Assembly (NCBI GenBank): GCA_002205965.3
Contig: NADL03000530.1
Coordinates: 1-64,000, forward strand
DNA from: Kappaphycus alvarezii
Lineage: Eukaryota > Rhodophyta > Florideophyceae > Gigartinales > Solieriaceae
Length of the DNA stretch: 64,000 bases
Direction: 5' to 3'
Shown here: piece by piece, positions 1 to 10,078 of the stretch
Numbering within the stretch: position 1 is the first letter of the stretch
Layout of the letters: the number at the start of each line of letters is the position of its first letter
Made by a program: the position numbers and the translations under genes
Notes under the pieces: generated by a model
Seen by the model: the letters and a program-made list of their open reading frames with translations, nothing else
What the model was told of the DNA's origin: nothing
The model's database searches: none

Positions 1-581
1 CATCAGGATTACCAAAGGAGGAGAGGTAGAGGGATCTGGGACTACCGCGATTTTTGTACAACTACATGGGTGGATAGAGAAAGGACAGCCTAACTGGCCG
101 AATTCACAATCAGAACATAAGAGGTTGTAAAGAAGCCACTTCAAACGAGCTTGAAGACCAACTGGCACAACTGACCTCACAGAGCTGAGAGAAATGGGGC
201 CGTAGACTTGTGCTGCAGATCTCGAGCGATGAGGGCAGCTCACTTTAAGGCATACCCCACGTGCGAGAGTTATTTGCATAGCACCGAGGGCGCGACTGCA
301 TGTGAGGGCATTCCTTGTTTCGCTGCAAAGGTTGCTAGTGTCATAGATAAGGTTGCGTCTTTGATCGATAGGATGATCTGGCGCAAGCTGTTGTTTTGTT
401 ACGTCAAGCACTGCATACAGCATATATCCAAAACGCGTGAGGATCTTAGCCTGAATGGGATGGCATGGAAAAAGTCAGCACTATTCGAAAGTACGAAGTA
501 CTGCAATAAATTGACGAGGCTAGTGAATATGGACGGAAAGTATTCTAGGGATGAGTGCAGTGACGAGTCCCAGAAATGAGA
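1..581. other. No recognisable gene (downstream flank of the DUF2358 gene)
   Basis: I see no protein family, RNA gene or repeat here. One open frame of about 120 codons runs on the plus strand (208-579), but its translation matches nothing I know. Its position directly downstream of the minus-strand DUF2358 gene suggests 3' flanking or untranslated sequence. Confidence 0.5.
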
Positions 582-1499
582 TCAATACCCGTCAACAAGG
601 GCGTTTGCATGCGAGAGTTGCACCCACATTTCACGACCAAAACGTCCACCTCCAGTCGGGATTTGGACCAAAAACGAGCGATCTGCTGGTATGGCAAACG
701 TGGCGCCCTTTAGGTTTTCCCGAACAAGCTTCTCCGCAGCGCTGGCGGTCATGGCGTCGTCAAGCGTGGTTGTTGCGGCCAATGTGATAAGACATATCTC
801 CGCATCGGAATCATTGGGGGCCACAAGCGGGGTCCAGATATTTGCTGCAGACATTTTCTTGAGGGTAACTCCCTGCGCTTTGAAACGCCTGACCTCAATT
901 GTATCTGTGCGTCGCAGCAGATCAAAGCCTCCACATGAATTGACGCCGACCCTCCCGGGTGCACATTGCAAAAGCAGATCGCGCACGCCCTGCCAAGCAA
1001 AGAATGCGCTGTCGCGCAAGGAATCCCAGTAATCGATATGGCGTATGACCAAGCCCGAATTGTCAACGACATAATCGCTCTGCCCTGTGAAAGTGACAAT
1101 AGGCCTCCATGGAAGCATGGCGGTCATGGATAAGGCCCATCGGGTTCGTACGGTATCGGAGGAGATGATACGGGTGTCGTAGAGGGAGAGGGAAGTGTGT
1201 GAGAAGACAGGAGAATTTTTTAGAAAGTTAATGTTTGCCTTGTATCTGGAAGTGCCGCGGAATTTGTTGAGGGGATCCTCAAAGGTGACTTTGGGAGAAT
1301 AAAGAGTATAATCTGGGTTTGGAGTGGAGAATAGAGTGGGTAGCTCTGCGCGGAGGCGGTTTGCAATTTCGGGGAGATTTGGTGTAGATGCAGCGCAACG
1401 TAGGGGAGAAGAGGTGGGATGTTGAAGTTTGAGATTGGGGACATGGGAATGGGGGAGGGGTAGAGGAGTGGCAGAGGCGAAGGCAAGACTTGTCGACAT
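582..1499 (-). CDS. DUF2358 (NTF2-like) protein, probably plastid-targeted
   Basis: An intronless gene of 305 residues from the preferred ATG at 1497-1499; an in-frame ATG at 1526 would add nine residues. The first 40 residues (MSTSLAFASATPLPLPHS...) are rich in Ser, Pro and hydroxylated residues, lack acids and end in LRCAAS, which looks like a transit peptide. The next 120 or so residues carry the DUF2358 pattern: a helix ending in LRAELPTLF, YTLYSPKVTFEDPLNKFRG, an R-W-x-L strand and the closing DYVVDNSGLVIRHIDYWDS. In plants this NTF2-like fold is plastid-located and sometimes fused to a SOUL haem-binding domain. Here a further 110 residues follow, opening with a SOUL-like TIEVRRF but diverging afterwards, so I do not claim haem binding. 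The biochemical role is unknown. It is divergent with HST and shares its upstream region. Confidence 0.8.
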   Translation of the reverse strand: MSTSLAFASATPLPLPHSHVPNLKLQHPTSSPLRCAASTPNLPEIANRLRAELPTLFSTPNPDYTLYSPKVTFEDPLNKFRGTSRYKANINFLKNSPVFSHTSLSLYDTRIISSDTVRTRWALSMTAMLPWRPIVTFTGQSDYVVDNSGLVIRHIDYWDSLRDSAFFAWQGVRDLLLQCAPGRVGVNSCGGFDLLRRTDTIEVRRFKAQGVTLKKMSAANIWTPLVAPNDSDAEICLITLAATTTLDDAMTASAAEKLVRENLKGATFAIPADRSFLVQIPTGGGRFGREMWVQLSHANALVDGY

Positions 1500-1688
1500 G
1501 TCAGAGTAAAGGTGAACGGGGAGCATAGACGCTACAGACTAGGTGGGTAACGACAGAGTCGAGTTGAGCCGTAACAAAGAGTTGGGGGGCCTAGGCCCAA
1601 AGAGGTCATGTGCAAGAATTGAGGAGGCGGATTGGCGGTGCCTCCTAAGGTATGAAACGTCACTCTATTGCAAATTATATGATGCCAA
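1500..1688. promoter_or_regulatory. Shared divergent upstream region of the DUF2358 and HST genes
   Basis: Only 189 bp separate the two start codons of these divergent, plastid-directed genes, so both promoters must lie in or very near this segment. I see no clear TATA box or operator. The assignment rests on spacing and orientation only. If HST really starts further downstream, the shared region is longer. Confidence 0.5.
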
Positions 1689-3059
1689 GTGGAAACATCC
1701 AACACAACACCTGAAATCCCAGACTTTGACGCGAGACATTGGATTGATCCCAGCCATCCACATGCTTCGAAACGCCGATTCAGGCGCCACAGAGGTACCT
1801 TTTTCCTATTTCAACCATTCAGGAAATTTTGGCAACAAACAAACCTACCCGTAATCTCCCTACCCAACTTTCCTCCCATCTTCCTCCGCTCAACCCGGCC
1901 CTTCCCTTCCTCCCCCCCCCCTCCCTACTCACGCCACAACCGCCCCGGGTCATCCCTCCCTCACCATGACTCCAGCCTTTGTCCCTCCCTACCTCCCCTC
2001 CCCGTCGTGCCCGCACCTACAACCCCCTCTCACACATCTCCACCCACGCACACAATCTCCCAATCACACCTCGTCTCCCTCCCCTCTCCCCTCTTCCATC
2101 CCACCCCAAACCTCCCCCCCACGCATGATAGCCGGCGCAGATACAGACCCCTCCCCCTCCCACACCTCGTCACTCAAGCATTCATCAAGTTTACACGCCC
2201 ACACACCATTCGCGGCACCATCCTCGGTTCCGTCGCCGGTTGCGCACGCGCACTCCTTGAATCCAACGCCTTTATCGACTGGGCACTTTTGCCTACCGCG
2301 TGTCTCGGCCTCTTGGCCCTTTTGCTTGGCAACGCTTTTATCGTCGGTATCAATCAGATTTATGACGTCCGCGTCGACAAAATCAACAAGCCCTTCTTGC
2401 CCCTCGCCGCGGGCGAAATGTCACCCCGTCTCGCATGGGCCATCGTCGTCTCCAGTGCCCTGTCCGGTCTGGCTATCGTTCGCCTTTGTTTCTCTCGTCT
2501 TATTTTCGCACTCTACGCCTTTGGCATGTCCTTTGGTGCCCTTTATTCAGTCCCCCCGTTTCGTCTCAAGCGATACCCGGCCATGGCCGCCATTACCATC
2601 TCTTGTGTCCGTGGCTTTCTCATGAATTTTGGTGTGTACCATGCTACAAAGGCCGCCCTGGGGGTCCCGTTTGCATGGTCTCCGCCCATTACTTTTCTTG
2701 CCGTGTTTATGACCGTCTTTGCCTGCGTCATCGCCTTGTCAAAGGACCTGCCCGATATTCGTGGCGACCGCGCCGAGGGTGTACCTACGTTTGCTACTAA
2801 AGTCGGTCCGAAACGCATGGTGCGCATTGTCGTCGCTTTACTTGGTGCTAATTACGTCGGTGCTGTGCTAACAGCGCTCTTGGCTCCGACAGGCGCATTT
2901 CGAAGTCTTGTGTTGGGCCTAGGACATTTGTTCCTGGGTGCATGGCTCTGGCGCTATCAAACAACCATCGTCGCTGAAAGCCAGGACTCCATCAAGGCTT
3001 TCTATCGCTTCATATGGAAGCTGTTTTATGCAGAATACCTCCTCTTCCCGTTTATATAA
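1689..3059 (+). CDS. HST: Homogentisate solanesyltransferase (UbiA prenyltransferase), plastid
   Basis: The product would join homogentisate to solanesyl diphosphate with decarboxylation, the membrane step that commits to plastoquinone in the plastid envelope. The UbiA domain runs from about residue 167 (KFTRPHTIRGT) to the end. The first Asp-rich prenyl-diphosphate motif is NQIYDVRVDKINKP (222-235) and the second is KDLPDIRGDR (352-361), with multiple membrane segments between and after. The C-terminus FYRFIWKLFYAEYLLFPFI and the segment VRGFLMNFGVY are the solanesyl-type signature; homogentisate phytyltransferase (VTE2) differs there, so I prefer HST. The first 160 residues are Pro/Ser/His-rich and encoded by a C-tract-rich stretch. 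They would serve as transit peptide but are unusually long. There is no other in-frame ATG before the domain, so a different start would need an intron. The gene converges on the kinase gene with 265 bp between stops. Confidence 0.88.
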   Translation: METSNTTPEIPDFDARHWIDPSHPHASKRRFRRHRGTFFLFQPFRKFWQQTNLPVISLPNFPPIFLRSTRPFPSSPPPPYSRHNRPGSSLPHHDSSLCPSLPPLPVVPAPTTPSHTSPPTHTISQSHLVSLPSPLFHPTPNLPPTHDSRRRYRPLPLPHLVTQAFIKFTRPHTIRGTILGSVAGCARALLESNAFIDWALLPTACLGLLALLLGNAFIVGINQIYDVRVDKINKPFLPLAAGEMSPRLAWAIVVSSALSGLAIVRLCFSRLIFALYAFGMSFGALYSVPPFRLKRYPAMAAITISCVRGFLMNFGVYHATKAALGVPFAWSPPITFLAVFMTVFACVIALSKDLPDIRGDRAEGVPTFATKVGPKRMVRIVVALLGANYVGAVLTALLAPTGAFRSLVLGLGHLFLGAWLWRYQTTIVAESQDSIKAFYRFIWKLFYAEYLLFPFI

Positions 3060-3324
3060 AACAGGCAACCATTTTTCCGGTCTCATACCACCATCAAACA
3101 ATAAACAGCAGTGGACATACCAAGCAATTGTGGCATCTCCTGAGGCATTCGAGAAACGGATGAGATTCTTGACACCTCACTAGGGTTCACTGAAACTACC
3201 TCAACGCAACTTCAGGCCAATATTCGCCACATCTCGAATCCCTGCTCTGCCAGGCCTGCTTTCAACTTGCGTAGTTAGATCTAGTTCTTCCTTCCCACAA
3301 ACGGGGCGCATGACCTCTTCAATT

Positions 3325-5901
3325 TCATCGCCCGACGGAAAGCCACGGAAACCTTTTCCGATTACGCTGCTCACCCATTTCCAACATCACTGGGGGTCTT
3401 TCTGCGGTTGCACTTCCAACCACCGCCCTACGACCTCTTCCGACCAGCTTCCTGGCGTGACTTGACATCTTCCGCACAACCCCGCCCTCAATACGTGAAA
3501 GAGACCTTAGTGCCTTGCCGCTCCCCCCTTCAGAAGACACTGACTTTGCCACACGGGAAGGCCCGTAATGAGGCAAAGATTCCATTCGGGATGCCAATGG
3601 AGAGTGCGGAGTCTTTCGTGACGTGTTGGGACGATCTACTCGAGTCGAATACTTGTTCAACTCTCCGCTGCTCTCAAACGCCGGATCGATTGGCAATAAT
3701 ACCATAGAAGCCCCATTGTCATTTGGAGGGGTCTGAGGGTGTCGGGCAGACCCGCGTACAATGACACTCGAGCTTCTTTTCCGTTCTAGAGACGTATACC
3801 GTAGAGGTATGGGTGACCCTCGTGGATGTCCCTTTGCTGCCAACGACGCCGCAGCCAGTGGCGCAAGTCTCCTATCGCCATTGTCGTTAATGTCGTCGTC
3901 GCTACTGGACGACGAAAAGTTCCGACATAATCGACTTGCATCTCGTTCACCTGAATGCACTGGTCTTGAGATGGACGCAACCTCAATTTGCTCAACAGAG
4001 GCCCCATCCAGCTCATCAGTCTCATTTTCATCTCGAGACATTTCCACCATTTTGTGAATACGATTCATAGCCTTGACCCCTTGAATGGCCGCACGCCATC
4101 TCTTCCTGTTCACAAAGGATTTGATGTTAGTCTGAGCAACTTCGAGAGCATTCTTTGTTGCTGCCTGGCAGTTATTCTTTAGCCAGTCATGCTCCAAAGC
4201 TTGCTGTGCAGTCATTCGGTTGGATGAATCTTTATCCAAAAGGTTTGTCAGAAACTGCTTTCCCTCTTCCGATATGAGAACCCATTCCGACCCATCGAAC
4301 TTGACAGGGTGATATTTAATCTTCTTTACCAGCTGCACAATGTCATTGTCATCAAACGGCGGGTACCCCACAAGCATAATGTAAATAATCACGCCAAGTG
4401 ACCAAAGGTCCGCTTCCGGCCCATAGGGTTGTCGCAATAGAACCTCTGGGGCAACGTACAAGGGAGTACCACACAGCGTTTTACACAAAGCCGAAGGATC
4501 TTCAGAGTAGTACGCGATCCCGAAATCGGTGAGCTTGACATCTGCGTCGTCGCCATCCGGTTCTAGGAAAACAAAGTTCTCCGGTTTGACGTCCCGATGG
4601 GTAAGATTCAAGCGATGACAGCAGGCTAGACTGGCTAGCATGGAAACAACAAGATTCGCCGCATCTCGCTCAGTGTAATGACCGCGCTCTGCAATACTCG
4701 CAAAAAGCTCGCCGCCGGATAAGAGCTCCATGACAAGATAGACGTTTTCTGAGTCTTCACAAACCTCATACATCTCTACAATGTTGTCGTGGCCGCCTGC
4801 CATTTTGAGGAGACGGAAACTGAACACTTCCCTGCTGACCATTTTCTCGTTGTAAAGCTCCGGGTGCTTCTTTGAAATGATCTTGATTGCTGCTAACTCT
4901 GGCAAATCATTATCCACGGATCGCTGATGGCCAGGCTCCATAGATCTGTTTTGGGCGATATGGACAACCGAGTAGCCGCCCTCCCCGATCTTTGCGCCTA
5001 CATGCCATCTCTCCGATAAGGGGTTGGAGTTGTATAGATCACCACCCGCTATGGCAATTGCACTTTCTCCAAGGGCAAGCGGGGTCTCATCTTTTCGTCG
5101 AAAAATCTTTGAGTAATCGGCGTGGAGCTTGTTGGAATCGCCATTCCCCAAGCTCTTCCATAGACTCATTTGGGTAATGAAAGAATTTGCAGCGGAGCCA
5201 ATCTGTATTCCTGATGGCGGTCGACCATCCATACATGCTTGGGAGCTGCGGGCTGAGTGGGTATGGCCGTCATCTTCCAGAGGCAAACTAGGGAGCTGTG
5301 GAAGATTGACCATAGCGGTAGCAGAGCGGCCCTTGGGCACCGAGCGTAGTCGCTTGGTGCTGGAATTTCTGTGGGCCCATTTGACTTCCAATTCCGCGTC
5401 GACAATGTCATCCTCGGAATCGACTTTACAATCTTCGACACCGTCTAAGCCGTCAACAGTGGTGTCATCGTCATCACGGGAGAGAATGGCGGGACCAGGA
5501 CGAGACCTCCGTCGCGGTAAGTGGATGGTTGAATCGTTGTTTCGTGCGGGTGGAGTAGTGACGAGATGGTTTTCCAAGAGGTCGAGGGCATCGACGAGCC
5601 AATGTAATGTACGTTCATTATAGGTAGCGGCCGGGGGTGGAGGTCCCGCATCGGGGGGTATACCGGCAGCTTCAGAGACTCGACGCATGGCAGTGACGAG
5701 TTCCTCAAAGATACGAGGGGAGTCGTTGGGAATAGAGGGTGAACGAAAGTCATTTCGGGCGTCGGGGTCTTCGGAATCTGCATCGGAGTTTGTGGGAGGA
5801 GGTAAAACGTTGGAAGCTGAAATAGCAGCAGCTTGGAGATAGGTAATGACTTGACGATGGCGTTTGGATGGAGGTCGATGAAGCGGGGGAGGAGACTCCA
5901 T
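3325..5901 (-). CDS. CaMK-type Ser/Thr protein kinase with long N- and C-terminal tails
   Basis: An intronless kinase of 858 residues from the preferred ATG at 5899-5901 (MESPPPLHRPPSKRHR); a longer open frame begins at 6048 (907 residues), on which the following numbers are based. The kinase domain spans about 349-622: Gly loop GEGGYS 355-360, ATP-binding Lys 389 in AAIKII, catalytic HRDVKPEN from 484, DFG 508-510, APE 533-535. All catalytic residues are present, so it should be active. Just after the domain, residues 635-667 form a basic amphipathic stretch (KSFVNRKRWRAAIQGVKAMN) typical of the autoinhibitory and calmodulin-binding segment of CaM kinases. No EF-hands follow, so it is not a plant-type CDPK. 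The tails are Ser/Pro-rich and probably disordered, with acidic runs around residues 200-220. The substrate is unknown. A palindromic repeat cluster begins about 140 bp upstream. Confidence 0.9.
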   Translation of the reverse strand: MESPPPLHRPPSKRHRQVITYLQAAAISASNVLPPPTNSDADSEDPDARNDFRSPSIPNDSPRIFEELVTAMRRVSEAAGIPPDAGPPPPAATYNERTLHWLVDALDLLENHLVTTPPARNNDSTIHLPRRRSRPGPAILSRDDDDTTVDGLDGVEDCKVDSEDDIVDAELEVKWAHRNSSTKRLRSVPKGRSATAMVNLPQLPSLPLEDDGHTHSARSSQACMDGRPPSGIQIGSAANSFITQMSLWKSLGNGDSNKLHADYSKIFRRKDETPLALGESAIAIAGGDLYNSNPLSERWHVGAKIGEGGYSVVHIAQNRSMEPGHQRSVDNDLPELAAIKIISKKHPELYNEKMVSREVFSFRLLKMAGGHDNIVEMYEVCEDSENVYLVMELLSGGELFASIAERGHYTERDAANLVVSMLASLACCHRLNLTHRDVKPENFVFLEPDGDDADVKLTDFGIAYYSEDPSALCKTLCGTPLYVAPEVLLRQPYGPEADLWSLGVIIYIMLVGYPPFDDNDIVQLVKKIKYHPVKFDGSEWVLISEEGKQFLTNLLDKDSSNRMTAQQALEHDWLKNNCQAATKNALEVAQTNIKSFVNRKRWRAAIQGVKAMNRIHKMVEMSRDENETDELDGASVEQIEVASISRPVHSGERDASRLCRNFSSSSSDDDINDNGDRRLAPLAAASLAAKGHPRGSPIPLRYTSLERKRSSSVIVRGSARHPQTPPNDNGASMVLLPIDPAFESSGELNKYSTRVDRPNTSRKTPHSPLASRMESLPHYGPSRVAKSVSSEGGSGKALRSLSRIEGGVVRKMSSHARKLVGRGRRAVVGSATAERPPVMLEMGEQRNRKRFPWLSVGR

Positions 5902-6040
5902 GAGGAAGAAACAGAGGGAGGTAGCTATTAGGGCTTGGGGCTGATGAGAGCTGTTAGGGCAGCGAAAGGGTTTTGCTATTTTTTTTTTGTGTGGGAACGG
6001 TCGAAGAGGCCTGATGAACGTGAATGGTTGAAAACGGTAG

Positions 6041-6626
6041 CTGTTCACAGTACAGTACTGTACACTGTATTGTATTGTACTGTACCTTCTTTAGTTCAAT
6101 AGATGAGCGACATAAGAGTACTGTACTGTACATTTTTTGGTATTGTACAGTCTTGTATGCACCGCTGCTGTCGCCTTTACTGTACGAGGTGCAAAATAAA
6201 TTGGCTCCGTTTTGCTACAGTACAGTACTGTACAGTACCCAGTTTGTAAGCAACTTGACAATGCGGTACGGTACAGTACTGTACTGTACATTGCATTGCT
6301 TTGGCCCACGACAGTAACCGTAGGTCCACATATTTTGCCACCTCTTCCATGTTTATTGATCCCACTTGGGATTCCAGAGCAAACTGTACTGTAATTGCAT
6401 ACTGTAATAACTGTAATAACTTGAATGTGCAGAATAACAGAAAGACTTACAGTACCATGCCATTATCTCTGGAACATTACAGTGTATGTTGGGAGGCATA
6501 CAGCACAGTACAAAATACTGTCAAATTCTTCACTCATTGATGCTGTACAAAAGTAAATACTGTACTCACCTTTATTGTACAGTGGATATCCTGCAGTATT
6601 TACAGTATTGTACTGCACTGTATAAG
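6041..6626. repeat. GTACTGTACAGTAC palindromic repeat cluster A
   Basis: The segment contains many copies and half-copies of TACTGTAC/GTACAGTA, densest at 6047-6086, 6116-6160, 6212-6240, 6263-6293 and 6541-6626. The unit is self-complementary, so either strand could fold into hairpins. The cluster begins about 140 bp upstream of the preferred kinase start codon and overlaps the first codons of the longest open frame, a further reason to prefer the internal start at 5901. Confidence 0.85.
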
Positions 6627-8984
6627 TCGTCCAGTTGTGCTTGGCCTTCCCTCACTTTTGTTCATCTCTAACGCATTTCCCAGTGCTTCAGCAGGCAGTG
6701 TCACAGTGACCGTTGAAACCGGAAACCCGTGAATTTATTCTTCAATCTGCTCTCGTCTCGGCAGTGAATCTGCCGTCAGAAAATCAAATTTACCGTTAAA
6801 GTTGACATGACATTTGGGATCCATCATGCAGAATCCGCTCTCCACTAGCCTGCCAGAGCATGTGAGTAATTTAGTAGGCGCCGTGGGAATAAACTCCAAC
6901 TTTATACGCCACACACTACACACCCTCTGCACGGCAGAGCTGTGTGACAAGCAAGCCACGTACGCACGAGAACGAATCTTGTATCACCAAGCCTGACTAT
7001 AGCATATATCGATCAGATAAATGATTTCATGATTCCAACCAGTACTCACTATCGAAAATAAACGATTCATTCGCGACAAAACGAGTTTGCAATAAAATGT
7101 GTCTCGGCTGTGCCGTAAAGATGAGTGTTCAGCTCGTTGCGATCAGAATACCACTTGTGTAAAGTATTCGATGCAGAGTGATATCGCGTCAAAACTCGAA
7201 TTTTTATAGATATTCCTGTTTCTACTCTAGACAAAGGAACGGAACGGCTCATGATACAGTATTGCTAACTCGTAACACATTCAACATGAAATTCATGTAT
7301 CAGAAATAGGCTGACCAAATCGTTTTTTTTTTGGATGCTCACATTTACCCGACGAGCTTAAATCATTTCAAAAAGCGCAGGTATTACTTAATAGTATGAA
7401 ACAATGTAAAATTACCACACTTGACAACCGTGAACGCGTGATAACATGCCTTTATTTCCATGGAGCACCTTTTCCTGATTTTTAATTCACGTTCCCCCGT
7501 TTTCATAAGTTCTCTGGCATCAGTTGGCGCAGCCTGTGCAAGGGGCTGCACCCAGCCGTTGCCGAGTGCACCAGCCTTTTCAATTTTGTATGTTATTATA
7601 ACACTAGGAGGGGACAGACTCTGTCAATATGGTGTATTAAAATAGCTTGTCGTGGGTTGTCAGCGAGAGAAGTGAGCTGTAAAATTCTTTTTTGCGTTTA
7701 AGGGCAGCATCGCGGATCAACCAAACGTCTGAATAAATTCTTGTGTACACTGTATGTTTTCATCGTTTTCTCTCCAATTTTAATAAAAATTCTGAACTAT
7801 TGAACAATGCTACGCAGTTTTCAAGTAGACCGTTATATGGGGCATACTGTACTAGAGCATCGCTACAATTATTTGCTATTCTTTTACTGTAATATGCAAA
7901 AACATTCTATAATCGGTATGCAATAATTTTTCATACAATATTGACTTTACTATATTGACCTAAAGGTCATGGTATGACGAGATTTCTTGAAAATGGAACT
8001 CGCCGCGATACATTTCCAATTTTAAATCAATAAATTCAAATAGATCCATCCACATCCATGACACGTATTTCGACCTGGCATGATAATCCGAGATTTGATC
8101 CACTCCAGCACCCTCAACGCTTGCAGATAGTACTCTCTCCGTACACTTTCCCCAGATCAGAATAGCTTGCAGCACATACCATATAAACTCTTTTAATTTT
8201 GGCGTGCCCTTCATTCAAGGCAAAATGGAATTTCCTTCCACTGTCTAGGAAATAATTACACGTCAAAAAAGTGCTGTGCGTGTAATCCTAATGACTGATA
8301 GTCATTAAACCAGGCAATATCAATAATTCTAAGCTTGGCAGTCAACAGCTAGTATTCAATGAGCCTCTGGAAACCAGATATCTTTTGATTAAGCAGCGCT
8401 TGTGGACTCGATTAAAGTTACTGCAATTTTATATCTGTCATATTCTTTTTGCAAGTGCGTTGTCTGCGTGAGATCGGGTACTGAAAATACTCGTTATGAA
8501 CAAACACCGCCACAAGTAAATCATATCGCCATGTTTCATGGTCAAAAAATCCAGACCACCTGGCGCTATTCCATGGCACCTACGAAAACAAGCAAAATAA
8601 GTCTCAACAAAATAAGTCTCAATACGCAGTATACCGCTATCCAGCGTAAAAATTGAAGCTCACAACTGCTCGAAATGACAGTCTGCAGCAAGATTCACGA
8701 AAACCTCAACCAATTTTTTTTGTAATAAAAAATCATTTTACTTGCATTGAAACAAATTGTTCAGTCTAAATCTCTTAAATGCAGCAAAATCAGGCTTTTC
8801 AATTTCATTCAACCAGCACCGCATCTCACTTCAAATAACGCGCAATTCTCTAAAAATAAAACTTGTCATCGTTTTCCATACCTCGTCCTCATCACGTTTC
8901 TTCTGTATGCCTTTGAGAGGGGTAAGAAAACCTATCAGATCCCCGTCACTGATTAATCATTCTCTATCACCGATTGAGTTCTAA
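6627..8984. other. Intergenic, no recognisable gene; one 15-bp tandem duplication
   Basis: No family or RNA gene was recognised on either strand. The only structure noted is an exact 15-bp tandem duplication, unit CAAAATAAGTCTCAA, at 8593-8622. A/T-rich tracts are frequent. Confidence 0.5.
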
Positions 8985-10078
8985 ATGAACTCAGGGTACC
9001 AGACAAAACATTCGGAACAACCGCCAAGGAAAGGCAGATTGTCATTTCTCCTCAACCATGATGACGATGACATCCGACTTCCTCAATCTCCACATCGATC
9101 GTTCCAAGGACAACACTTTCGGAGACAAGTTGAGGAACGCTCTCAAGGAAGGGACATTGTGAACAAGGGAACCCGCAATCCATATATGCGTCCACAAATT
9201 GACCATAGGTACTGGCAACCTGCTCAAGGGAGTCACGTAGCAGGTCAGTCCGAAGGGTCTGCTCAAAATTCTCTTCAGCAAAGTAATGAAAGCCGTGGGT
9301 CGGACAAACGCGGGGTTCGAAAGAAGCGTCAGAGAAAGTTCATATGCGATACTTGCGGGTTCGGTTTCTATACCAACTCCGATCTTCAAAAGGTTTGAGA
9401 CCGCTTTTCACCGTTCTAGTCATGCTACTTTGAAAATGAGTTGCGCATATCTTGTTTCACTGACTGTTATCTCAATCCCCTACCTGTCACACTACATCTT
9501 ACAAAAATGAAGCATGTGAGCTCAGTCCATCTGCTACTAAGGCCATACAAATGTCCAGTGTGCGATAAGAGGTTTGGAGAACGGTCAAACGCTACCAAGC
9601 AGTAAGTTCCTGTCGAGGCGCTGAAGTGCAATGTTTCTTGGCTCTGCAGACTGCATTTTACCAAAGGTTTGACTAACCTGCTGATTTTGCGAAATGACCA
9701 AAGCTTTAAGAGTGTTCATGAAAAACAGAAGAATGCAGGTAAGGTCACTACGATTGCAACCGGTCCTTTCTTAGCGTTTGAAGCAGTAATGGTACTAACA
9801 CATGCAAACTGGCAAACAACTTCAAATTACGGTATGAAAATCTAGCGTGTGACCAATGCGACAAAGTTTTCGGCTTTAGGGACGGCCTAGTCCGACATGT
9901 CAGACTTGTCCATGAGAACGTGCGCAACTTTCATTGTCAGTACCCAGGGTGCGGACAATCCTTCAAGCAAAGTGCACATCTCAAGAAACACGAGCTCGTT
10001 CACACCAGAGGTCGCTCCAGCCGTCGTGGCAGCAATGGATGGGGAAATTACGGAGCTTCATCCTCGGCCCGCAAATGA
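8985..10078 (+). CDS. Four-finger C2H2 zinc-finger protein, four exons
   Basis: I reconstructed this gene by splicing: exons 8985-9392, 9513-9601, 9704-9738 and 9846-10078 (408+89+35+233 = 765 nt, 254 residues plus TGA). The start ATG is immediately preceded by an in-frame TAA. Finger 1 has C121/C124/H137/H142 and its histidines lie across intron 1. Finger 2 has C150/C153/H166/H171 and its first histidine codon is split by intron 2. Finger 3 is C179/C182/H195/H200. Finger 4 is C208/C213/H226/H230 with a four-residue Cys spacing. The first three fingers show C-x2-C-x12-H-x4-H exactly once the introns are removed. All introns are GT-AG. The first 115 residues are polar, with an RRKGRLSFLLN-like stretch and an acidic run, and end in a basic RKKRQRK patch that may be a nuclear signal. 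It is probably a nucleic-acid-binding regulator; the target is unknown. Confidence 0.82.
9393..9512 (+). other. Intron 1 of the zinc-finger gene
   Basis: 120 bp, GTTTGAG donor and ATGAAG acceptor, phase 0. A CACTGAC sequence near 9459 could be the branch site. Removal joins LQK to HVSSVH and completes finger 1. Confidence 0.78.
9602..9703 (+). other. Intron 2 of the zinc-finger gene
   Basis: 102 bp, consensus GTAAGT donor, CAAAG acceptor, with GACTAAC at 9671-9677 as a good branch site. It splits a histidine codon (CA|C) and its removal gives C-x12-H in finger 2. Confidence 0.78.
9739..9845 (+). other. Intron 3 of the zinc-finger gene
   Basis: 107 bp, GTAAGG donor, ATCTAG acceptor, and a perfect TACTAAC branch box at 9793-9799, 46 nt before the acceptor. 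It splits an alanine codon (G|CG) in the linker before finger 3. Confidence 0.78.

Noticed and set aside
749..1486. Several open frames overlapping the DUF2358 gene on both strands
   Set aside because: They are antisense or shifted shadows of a recognisable conserved gene and have no similarity of their own.
1966..2625. 219-codon frame overlapping HST
   Set aside because: It is Pro/Ser compositional sequence in the shadow of the UbiA domain. It could only matter as an alternative first exon, which is noted under HST.
6024..6540. Open frames inside the GTAC repeat cluster (for example runs of CTVQY or VLYCT)
   Set aside because: They are translations of the palindromic repeat, not proteins.
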